Below, in pieces: positions 54,883-64,000 of a DNA stretch of 64,000 bases. Source of the DNA: Schlegelella_A sp963778525 (GTDB lineage: Bacteria; Pseudomonadota; Gammaproteobacteria; Burkholderiales; Burkholderiaceae_C); contig CAVZUJ010000001.1 of the NCBI GenBank assembly GCA_963778525.1, positions 186,001 to 250,000 of the forward strand. Reading direction: 5' to 3'. The number at the start of each line of letters is the position of its first letter. The stretch's first letter is position 1. A model generated the notes under the pieces. The model was not told the DNA's origin, searched no databases, and was given only the letters and a program-made list of their open reading frames with translations. A program made the position numbers and the translations under genes.

Positions 54883-56223
54883 TCAGCTTTCCCGATCGAA
54901 GACCGCGATGCTCTCGACGTGCGCGGTATGCGGGAACATGTTGACCGCCCCCGCCGCCGAGCAGCGATAGCCGCCGCGGTGCACGAGCAGCCCGGCGTCG
55001 CGCGCCAGCGTCGCCGGGTTGCAGCTCACGTAGACGATGCGCGCCGGTGCGCGCCAGTCGCACGCCGTCGATTCGACCAGGTCGGCCAGGGCCTTGACGA
55101 TCGCGAAGGCGCCTTCGCGCGGCGGGTCGACCAGCCAGCGATCGACGCTGCCGAGCGCGCGCAGATCATCTGCCGTCATCTCGAAGAGATTGCGGGCCTG
55201 AAACGCAGTCTTGGCGGCGAGGCCGTTGAGCTCGGCGGCGGCACCTGCCCGCTCGACCAGGGCCGCGCTGCCCTCGATGCCGAGCACCGAGCCGGCCTTT
55301 CGCGCCAGCGGCAGGCTGAAATTGCCCAGGCCGCAGAACCAGTCGATGACGGAATCGCCGGGCACGGGCGCCAGCAGGCGGACGGCACGCGACACGAGCG
55401 CGCGATTGATGTCGCGATTGACCTGGGTGAAATCGGTGGGCCGAAACGGCATGCGGATGTCGAACTCGGGCAAGGTGTAGTCGAGCAACGATGCGCCGGC
55501 ATCGAGTCGGTGCGCCGTGTCGGGCCCTTTCGGCTGCAGCCACCACTCCACCCCGTAGCGCGCGCCGAAGGCGCGCAGGCGCTCGAGATCCGTGTCCACC
55601 AGCGGCTCGAGGTGGCGCAGGACCAGCGCCGTGGTCTCGTCGCCGGCAGCGAGCTCGATCTGCGGCAAGGTATCGCGCGCCGCCATGGCGGCGACCAGTG
55701 CGCGCAGCGGCATGATCATGTCGCTGACATGGCGCGGCAACACCTGGCAGCTGCCGATCTCGGCGACGAAGCTCGACTTGCGCTCGTGAAAGCCGACCAG
55801 CACCGTGCCCTTCTTCAGCACATGGCGCACCGAGAGCCGGGCGCGTTGCCGGTAGCCCCAGGCCGGCCCTTCGATCGGCCGCAGCACCTGCTCCGGCCGC
55901 ACCTTGCCGAGATGCCAGAGCGCGTCTTCGAGCGCGCGCTGCTTTGTCGCCACCTGCGCCGCGACATGCAGATGCTGCATCTTGCAGCCGCCGCAGACAC
56001 CGAAGTGCGGGCAGCGCGGCACGACGCGCTGCGCGCTTTCGCGCCGCATCTCGACGAGCGCCGCCTGCTCCCAGTTGTTCTTCCTGCGGCGCGTGGCGAC
56101 ACGAACCTCCTCGCCCGGCAAGGCGTCCTCGACGAAGACGACCTTGCCCTCGGCGTTGTGCGCCACGCCCTGCGCTTCGAGATCGAGCGACTCGATCCGA
56201 AGCCACTCCTCGCTGCTTGTCAT
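54883..56223 (-). CDS. rlmD: 23S rRNA (uracil(1939)-C5)-methyltransferase
   Basis: A 446-residue RlmD/RumA enzyme. An N-terminal TRAM domain (about 5-60) is followed by the iron-sulphur cysteines in CPHFGVCGGCKMQHL. The SAM fold includes VIDWFCGLGNFSLPLARKAGSVLGIEG, DRWLVDPPREGAFAIVKAL, and the nucleophile motif YVSCNPATLARDAGLLV. It methylates U1939 of 23S rRNA. It is divergent from the glycine riboswitch and gcv operon. Confidence 0.95.
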   Translation of the reverse strand: MTSSEEWLRIESLDLEAQGVAHNAEGKVVFVEDALPGEEVRVATRRRKNNWEQAALVEMRRESAQRVVPRCPHFGVCGGCKMQHLHVAAQVATKQRALEDALWHLGKVRPEQVLRPIEGPAWGYRQRARLSVRHVLKKGTVLVGFHERKSSFVAEIGSCQVLPRHVSDMIMPLRALVAAMAARDTLPQIELAAGDETTALVLRHLEPLVDTDLERLRAFGARYGVEWWLQPKGPDTAHRLDAGASLLDYTLPEFDIRMPFRPTDFTQVNRDINRALVSRAVRLLAPVPGDSVIDWFCGLGNFSLPLARKAGSVLGIEGSAALVERAGAAAELNGLAAKTAFQARNLFEMTADDLRALGSVDRWLVDPPREGAFAIVKALADLVESTACDWRAPARIVYVSCNPATLARDAGLLVHRGGYRCSAAGAVNMFPHTAHVESIAVFDRES

Positions 56224-56272
56224 GCCGCCGATTATCCGAGCGACCCGGCGAAGCGGCGCTGCTACACTGGCC

Positions 56273-56480
56273 GCTGCCAGGAGAGCGCTTCTTCAGTGAA
56301 GCCGCCGAAGGCGCAGACCGGGTTTCGATCCGGTCGAACGCTCAGGCATCAAGGACTGGCAGACGCCTGCAAGCAGGCGTTCCTCGCTGGAGAGAGGCCC
56401 GTTTCGAGCGGGCCCACCGAAGGGGCAAGCGAAGCCGTTCGCGGCAACGCCAATCTCTCAGGTAGAGCGGACAGCAGGGG
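56273..56480 (+). promoter_or_regulatory. Tandem glycine riboswitch controlling gcvTHP
   Basis: Two glycine aptamers in series. The first spans 56274-56362, closed by CTGCCAG/CTGGCAG, with GGAGAGCG, CCGCCGAAGGCGCA and CTCAGGCA followed by GGAC. The second runs from about 56381 to 56480 with GGAGAGAG, CCACCGAAGGGGCAA, CTCTCAGGT and GGACAGC. The linker forms a 7-bp hairpin, ACGCCTG/CAGGCGT (56363-56380). Downstream, CCGGCGC/GCGCCGG (56489-56512) may be the expression platform; no T-tract follows, suggesting translational control of gcvT. Glycine binding is expected to turn expression on. Confidence 0.92.
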
Positions 56481-56537
56481 CAATTGATCCGGCGCAGCTT
56501 CGGCCGCGCCGGCGTGCAAATTGCTCCGGAGCTGTCG

Positions 56538-57679
56538 ATGTCAGAGCCTGGCCTGTCCGAGATTCGCCTGCCGCTTCGCTGCAACACGCCGCTGCATGCG
56601 CTGCACGTCGAGCTGGGCGCGAAGATGGTGCCGTTCGCGGGCTACTCGATGCCGGTGTCGTACCCGGCCGGCATCCTCGCCGAGCATCGGCAGTGCCGCG
56701 ATTCGGCCGTGCTCTTCGACGTCTCGCACATGGGCCAGCTTCGTCTCGTCGGTGCCGACGCCGCGGCGGCGCTCGAGACGCTGGTGCCGGAGGACGTGAT
56801 CGACCTGCCCGTCGGCAAGCAGCGCTACGCCCTGTTCACGAACGACACGGGCGGCATCCTCGACGATCTGATGGTGACGCGGCGCGAAGATCACCTGTTC
56901 CTGGTCGTCAACGCCGGCTGCAAGGAGGCCGACATCGCGCATCTGCGCGCACATCGGCCGCCGCTGCGCGATCGAGCCGATGCCCGAGCGAGCGCTGCTG
57001 GCGCTGCAGGGGCCGAAGGCGGCGGCGGTGATCGCGCGCCTTGGTGCCGACCTGGGCCAGGCTCACTTTCATGAGCGGCGCCGAAGGCGCGATTGCCGGT
57101 GCCACCTGCTTCGCGACGCGCTCGGGCTATACCGGCGAGGACGGCTTCGAGATCTCCGTCGCGGCAGAGGAAGCCGAACGCGTGGCCCGCGCCCTGCTGG
57201 CCGAGCCCGAGGTCGCGCCCGCCGGTCTCGGCGCGCGCGACACGCTTGCGGCTGGAAGCGGGTCTGTGCCTGTACGGCCACGACATCGACAGCACGACGA
57301 CGCCGGTCGAGGCCGCCCTCACCTGGGCGATCCAGAAAGTGCGCCGCGCCGGCGGCGCGCGCGCCGGCGGCTACCCGGGCGCCGCGACGATCGACCGCAG
57401 CTGAGCGAGGGCGCCGCACGCAAGCGCGTCGGCCTGCTCGGCCTCGAGCGCGTGCCGGTGCGCGAGGGCGCGCGCATGCTCGACGTCGCCGGCGAACCTG
57501 TCGGCCAGGTCACGAGCGGCACGATCGGGCCCAGCGTCGGCCAACCGATCGCGCTCGCCTACGTCAGCGCCGCGCACGCCGCGATCGGCACCCTGCTTCA
57601 TGCCGACGTGCGCGGCAAGCACCTGCCGATGCGCGTCGCCGCGCTGCCGTTCGCGCCTCACCACTACTTCCGCGGCTGA
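56538..57679 (+). pseudogene. gcvT: Glycine cleavage system T protein (aminomethyltransferase), four frameshifts as read
   Basis: Corrected length is about 380 residues. Recognisable pieces in order: NTPLHALHVELGAKMVPFAGYSMPVSY, SHMGQLRLVGADAAAALETLVPEDV, QRYALFTNDTGGILDDLMVTR, PERALLALQGPKAAAVIARLGADLGQ, FMSGAEGAIAGATCFATRSGYTGEDGFEIS, LEAGLCLYGHDIDSTTTPVEAAL and RKRVGLLGLERVPVREG. The frame is broken near 56950 (two bases missing from a GC repeat), 57060 (one extra), 57246 (one extra) and 57397 (one missing). No residues are lost elsewhere. The protein moves the aminomethyl group from GcvH to tetrahydrofolate. Four separate small indels with an intact remainder suggest sequencing error. Confidence 0.88.
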
Positions 57680-57714
57680 ACGCTGCGCCCGTTTCGCCTC
57701 TTCAGGAGCTCGCC

Positions 57715-58089
57715 ATGACCATCAAGTACACGCCCGATCACGAATGGGTCGACACCGGCAACGTCAGCGCCGCCACGGTCGGCATCACGGTGCACGCGCA
57801 GGACGCGCTCGGCGACGTCGTCTTCGTCGACCTGCCGAAGGTCGGCGCGACCTTCAAGAAGGGCGACGTCGCCGGCGTCGTCGAATCGGTGAAGGCCGCA
57901 GCCGATCTGTTCATGCCGGTATCCGGCGAGGTCGTCGAGGTCAACGAGGCGCTGCGCGCCGACCCTTCGCTTGCCAACAGCGATCCGCTCGGTGCGGGCT
58001 GGTTCTTCAGGATGAAGCTCGCCGATGCGGCCGACGCGGGTGCGCTGCTCGACCAGGCCGCCTACGACGAGCTCGTGAAGAACGCCTGA
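57715..58089 (+). CDS. gcvH: Glycine cleavage system H protein
   Basis: A 124-residue lipoyl carrier. It shows KYTPDHEWVD, VGITVHAQDALGDVVFVDLPKVGATFKKGDVAGVVESVKAAADLFMPVSGEVVEVN, with the lipoylated lysine in ESVKAAAD (K63), and NSDPLGAGWFFRMKL. It shuttles the aminomethyl group between GcvP, GcvT and lipoamide dehydrogenase. CAGGAG precedes the ATG at 57715. The gene is intact, 35 bases after gcvT and 16 bases before gcvP. Confidence 0.96.
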   Translation: MTIKYTPDHEWVDTGNVSAATVGITVHAQDALGDVVFVDLPKVGATFKKGDVAGVVESVKAAADLFMPVSGEVVEVNEALRADPSLANSDPLGAGWFFRMKLADAADAGALLDQAAYDELVKNA

Positions 58090-58105
58090 TCGCCGCGAGA
58101 ACGCC

Positions 58106-61043
<2,938 letters not shown>

Positions 61044-61112
61044 GCGGTCGGCGTCGCTTGGAACGGCTTATGCGTGCGGCTTCGCCATCGCAACTGGCCG
61101 CAAGGACCGACC

Positions 61113-61538
61113 ATGTCGACTGCCGCGCTCGAGAAGACCGCCTTTTCGCACCTCAAGCCTGAGGACACGCCCTGGCGCAAGGACGGCTTGCGCGATTTCT
61201 TCCTCTACAAGGACCTGGGCATCGAGAAGGCGACCGGCGGCCGCGTCATCGCCCAGCTGGTCAAGGCCAACATGGCACCGGAGAAGGGCACCGGCTGGCA
61301 CCGGCACGGCGCCGAGTTCCACATGGTGCTGATGCTCAAGGGCTGGGCCAAATTCATGTACGAGGACAAGGAGACGCTCGTCTCGGCCGGCGACTGCGTG
61401 CACCAGCGCCCGGGCATCGTGCACTTCCTGTTCGACTACTCGCCCGACATGGAGTACCTCGAGGTCGTCAGCCCGGCCGACTTCAGCACCGTCGACATGC
61501 CGGCTCCCGCCGCAGTGCCCGAGCCGGCACCCTGGTAG
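61113..61538 (+). CDS. Cupin domain-containing protein
   Basis: A 141-residue small cupin. The metal-type motif is GTGWHRHGAEFHMVLMLKGWAKFMYEDKETLVSAGDCVHQRPGIVHFLFDYSPDMEYLEVVSP: two histidines with a glutamate in motif 1 and a histidine in motif 2. ATG 61113 is preferred over 61074. It follows gcvP by 69 bases and may be read through from it. No specific function can be given. Confidence 0.82.
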   Translation: MSTAALEKTAFSHLKPEDTPWRKDGLRDFFLYKDLGIEKATGGRVIAQLVKANMAPEKGTGWHRHGAEFHMVLMLKGWAKFMYEDKETLVSAGDCVHQRPGIVHFLFDYSPDMEYLEVVSPADFSTVDMPAPAAVPEPAPW

Positions 61539-61547
61539 GCGCGGCCG

Positions 61548-62306
61548 TCAGAAGTCCATGTCGAGCTCTTCGATGTCGTCGGGCTCGAGCTTGGCCGCGG
61601 CAACCCACTCCTTCATCTCCGGCATCGCCATGATCGTCTGGCAATAGCCGATGCACGCCTTGTTGAGCTTGACGTCGTAGGTGAGAAAACGGGTCGCGAC
61701 CGGGGCGAACATGGCGTCCGCGACGGTGCGGCGCGCACCGAAGAGATAGGGGCCGCCGTAAGTGGCCAGGCAATCGGACCAGATCTCGACGATGCGATCG
61801 ATATCCGGCTGCGCGCCCGCCCAGATCTTGTACCCCGGATGGCGCGCCTTCAGGTTCATCGGCAGCGCCGAGCGCAGGTTGGCGAAGCCGGAGTTCATCT
61901 CTCCGCTCACCGACCGGCAGTGGGCGCGGGCGATGCGATCCTTCGGGAACAGGCCGGCCTCGGGCCGGATCTCGTCGAGATACTGGGCGATCGCCAGCGT
62001 GTTCCAGACCTTGGCGCCATCGTGCGTCAGGCACGGCACGCGAATGGACGGCGCCAGCAGCAGGAGCTCCTTGCGGGCGTCGGCATCGTCGGGAGAGACC
62101 ATCACCTCGTCGAAATCGAGCTCGACGAAACGGGCGAGCAACCAGCCCCGCAGCGACCACGACGAATAGTTCTTGCTGCTGAGGGTCAGCGCGGCCTTGC
62201 TCGAAGCCGCCTTCGCGGACGGCCGTGCCGGCGCCTTCGCAGGCGACTTGGCAGGGGCGGTCTTGCGCGCGGTCCTGGACCGGGCGGCGGTGGCGGCTTC
62301 GCTCAT
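61548..62306 (-). CDS. Glutathione S-transferase family protein with basic Ala/Lys/Pro-rich N-terminal tail
   Basis: A 252-residue protein. Residues about 41-120 form the thioredoxin-like GST domain (LSSKNYSSWSLRGWLLARFVELDFDEVMV, then IRVPCLTHDGAKVWNTLAIAQYLDE); the NYSSWSLR motif supplies the serine of this GST group. The helical domain follows to the C-terminus (PYLFGARRTVADAMFAPVATRFL). The first 39 residues are an unusual Ala/Lys/Pro/Arg-rich tail resembling histone H1-like or PhaP-like sequences. The tail is in frame and no alternative ATG lies closer to the GST domain. Convergent with the cupin gene, divergent from phaZ. Confidence 0.85.
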   Translation of the reverse strand: MSEAATAARSRTARKTAPAKSPAKAPARPSAKAASSKAALTLSSKNYSSWSLRGWLLARFVELDFDEVMVSPDDADARKELLLLAPSIRVPCLTHDGAKVWNTLAIAQYLDEIRPEAGLFPKDRIARAHCRSVSGEMNSGFANLRSALPMNLKARHPGYKIWAGAQPDIDRIVEIWSDCLATYGGPYLFGARRTVADAMFAPVATRFLTYDVKLNKACIGYCQTIMAMPEMKEWVAAAKLEPDDIEELDMDF

Positions 62307-62411
62307 GCACTGTCATGACGCAAGCGGTGTGCCACTCCCGTCGCGCCGCCCGGGATCGGGCTGGCGCACAAGTTGCTCGCGTGAACGCACAACAGTGAAG
62401 CGACTCACCCC

Positions 62412-63633
62412 ATGATGTATCACGCGTTCCAGGCCCATGCCGACTGGATGTGGCCCCTGCGCACGTTCTCCAGGCTGTCGCGTGCCGTTCCTGGAAGACG
62501 ACAGCTTCGCCTCGCCTGCGCCGGGCGTCGCAGCGCCAGCTCGCGGCCACGTATCGGGTGATGGAGCTTGCCGAGGTGACGCATCGCCGCCCGCCGTGGG
62601 ACATCGCGTCGGTGATGGTCGGCAGGCGAGCCGGTGCCGGTGGTCGAGGAAGCCGTGCACGCCACCCCGTTCGCCACCCTGCTCCGCTTTCGCAAGCAAG
62701 GCGCGCCGGTGCAGCCGAAGGTGCTGGTGGTGGCGCCCATGTCGGGCCACTTCGCGACGCTGCTGCGCGACACGGTCCGCACCCTGCTGATCGATCACGA
62801 CGTGCACGTCACCGACTGGCACAACGTGCGCGACGTGCCGCTGGAGGCCGGCCGCTTCGGCCTCGACGAGTACACCGATCACATCGTCGATTTCCTCGCC
62901 GTGATGGGGCCCGGCGCGCATGTGGTCGCCGTCTGCCAGCCGTGTGTCGCAGCGCTCGCCGCCACCGCCCTGATGTCGGAAGACGGCCATCCGGCCACGC
63001 CGGCCAGCCTGATCCTGATGGCCGGCCCGATCGACTGCCGGGTGAGTCCGACCTCGGTCAACATCCTGGCCACCTCCAAGCCCATCTCCTGGTTCGAGAA
63101 GAACCTCATCAGCCTGGTGCCGTGGCGCCTCGGAGGCGCCGGCAGGCGCGTCTACCCGGGCTTCATGCAGCTCTCGGCCTTCCTCAGCATGAACAAGGAG
63201 CGGCACGCGACGGCCTTTCGCGAGTACTGGCGCAACCTCGTGGCCGAGGAGCGCGAGAAGGCGGAAACGACGCGCACCTTCTACGCCGAGTACATGGCGG
63301 TATCGGACCTCTCGGCCGATTTCTACCTCGAGACGGTCAAGCAGGTCTTCCAGGACTACCTGCTGGCGCGCGGCGAGCTGCGCATTCATGGCCGCAGGGT
63401 CGACCCCGCGGCCATTCGCCGCACCGCGCTGGTCACGATCGAAGGCGAGAAGGACGACATCTGCTCGATCGGCCAGACGCTCGCCGCCCAGGATCTCTGC
63501 AACGAGCCTGCGGCCCTACATGCGCACGCACTACGTGCAGCCGGGCGTGGGCCACTACGGCGTCTTCAGCGGCCGGCGCTGGCAAAACCAGATCTACCCG
63601 GTCGTCCGCGGCGTCATCCACGTCTCGCAGTAG
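62412..63633 (+). pseudogene. phaZ: Intracellular polyhydroxyalkanoate depolymerase, four frameshifts as read
   Basis: Corrected length is about 405 residues. In order: MMYHAFQAHADWMWPLRTFSRL, VPFLEDDSFASPAPGVA, RQLAATYRVMELAEVTHRRPPWDI, then a long intact stretch from VVEEAVHATPFATLLRF, through HVTDWHNVRDVPLEAGRFGLDEYTDHIVDFLAVMG and the active-site segment VVAVCQPCVAALAATALM (cysteine nucleophile), to LCNE, and finally LRPYMRTHYVQPGVGHYGVFSGRRWQ. Single extra bases lie near 62481, 62533, 62627 and 63507. The enzyme mobilises stored polyhydroxybutyrate. The indel density resembles gcvT and probably reflects poor sequence quality here. Confidence 0.88.
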
Positions 63634-63677
63634 AGGGCCCGAAGCAACCGGCAGCAGCTTCCTCCGGTCTCTTTTGG

Positions 63678-64000
63678 CTAGTCCTTCGATGCCGGCATGA
63701 AACCAGCGACACCGCCGCCGCCCACCGACTCCGAAGACGCTGATTCAGCCGCCTTCTGCTTGCGATCCCGCACCAGGTACGAATAGAGGACCGGTACGAC
63801 CACCAGCGTCAGCAGCGTCGAAGTGATCACGCCACCGATGATCGCGCGGCCCATCGGCGCCTGGATCTCGCCGCCTTCGTTGAGCGCCAGTGCCAGCGGC
63901 AACATGCCGAAGACCATCGCCCCCGTGGTCATGATGATCGGCCGCATCCGCACCAGGCCCGCCTGCAGCAACGCTTCGGGCACCGACAGGCCGGCGCGCC
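63678..64000 (-). CDS. RND family efflux transporter, C-terminal end (partial)
   Basis: The last about 106 residues of an AcrB/MexB-type inner-membrane pump; the rest lies beyond the window. RAGLSVPEALLQAGLVRMRPIIMTTGAMVFGMLPLALALNEGGEIQAPMGRAIIGGVITSTLLTLVVVPVLYSYL contains the RMRPIIMTT motif and the last two membrane helices typical of HAE1/HME-type RND pumps. A short Gly/Ser-rich tail follows. Substrate cannot be inferred from this part. Confidence 0.9.
   Translation of the reverse strand, partial: RAGLSVPEALLQAGLVRMRPIIMTTGAMVFGMLPLALALNEGGEIQAPMGRAIIGGVITSTLLTLVVVPVLYSYLVRDRKQKAAESASSESVGGGGVAGFMPASKD

Overview
The window is GC-rich chromosomal DNA from a betaproteobacterium, most likely in the order Burkholderiales. 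This rests on a tripartite tricarboxylate (Bug/TctC-type) transporter, the neighbourhood carAB-greA-yhbY-rlmE-ftsH-folP-glmM-pst-pho, a trxA-rho-rpmE2 block, a short 4.5S-type SRP RNA and a polyhydroxyalkanoate depolymerase. I cannot name the genus from sequence alone. I see no insertion sequence, prophage, integron, tRNA or CRISPR array.

1-10.1 kb is an accessory catabolic cluster: a divergent thiamine-diphosphate enzyme, a TetR regulator with a perfect palindromic operator, a PhyH-type oxygenase, a complete TctCBA transporter, two TIM-barrel sugar isomerases, a Gfo/Idh/MocA dehydrogenase and a DapA-like DUF993 protein that keeps the Schiff-base lysine. The likely logic is uptake of a carboxylated or sugar-like compound, oxidation, isomerisation and retro-aldol cleavage. 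The substrate is unknown, and this is the best candidate for an undescribed pathway. A 0.4-kb gap inside it holds nested inverted repeats that look like a dispersed intergenic repeat.

10.1-25.7 kb is mixed: an MFS transporter with a divergent AraC regulator, a DUF2807 secreted protein, a roadblock-like protein, the rnhA/methyltransferase/gloB/mltD group, the dnaX-ebfC-recR operon, a divergent PurM homologue, the SRP RNA, a methyltransferase and a pseudokinase-HDOD fusion. 25.8-31.9 kb encodes an AddAB-type helicase-nuclease. 32.0-34.3 kb is trxA, rho and rpmE2, followed by a putative ArnT-like membrane glycosyltransferase.

36.0-42.8 kb is the complete phosphate regulon on the minus strand (pstSCAB-phoU-phoBR) with a well-formed Pho box before pstS. 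42.8-53.9 kb is housekeeping: glmM, folP, ftsH, rlmE, yhbY, a DUF4149 protein, greA, carB and carA. 54.1-61.5 kb holds a Bax-inhibitor-1 family protein, rlmD, and the glycine cleavage operon gcvT-gcvH-gcvP behind a tandem glycine riboswitch, then a cupin. The window ends with a glutathione transferase-like protein with a basic tail, phaZ and the C-terminal end of an RND efflux pump.

Five genes (the thiamine-diphosphate enzyme, carA, gcvT, gcvP and phaZ) contain 12 small indels in total. Each reads through to intact family sequence when the frame is restored. They occur only before base 250 and after base 53,000, which points to assembly or sequencing errors more than to real gene decay.
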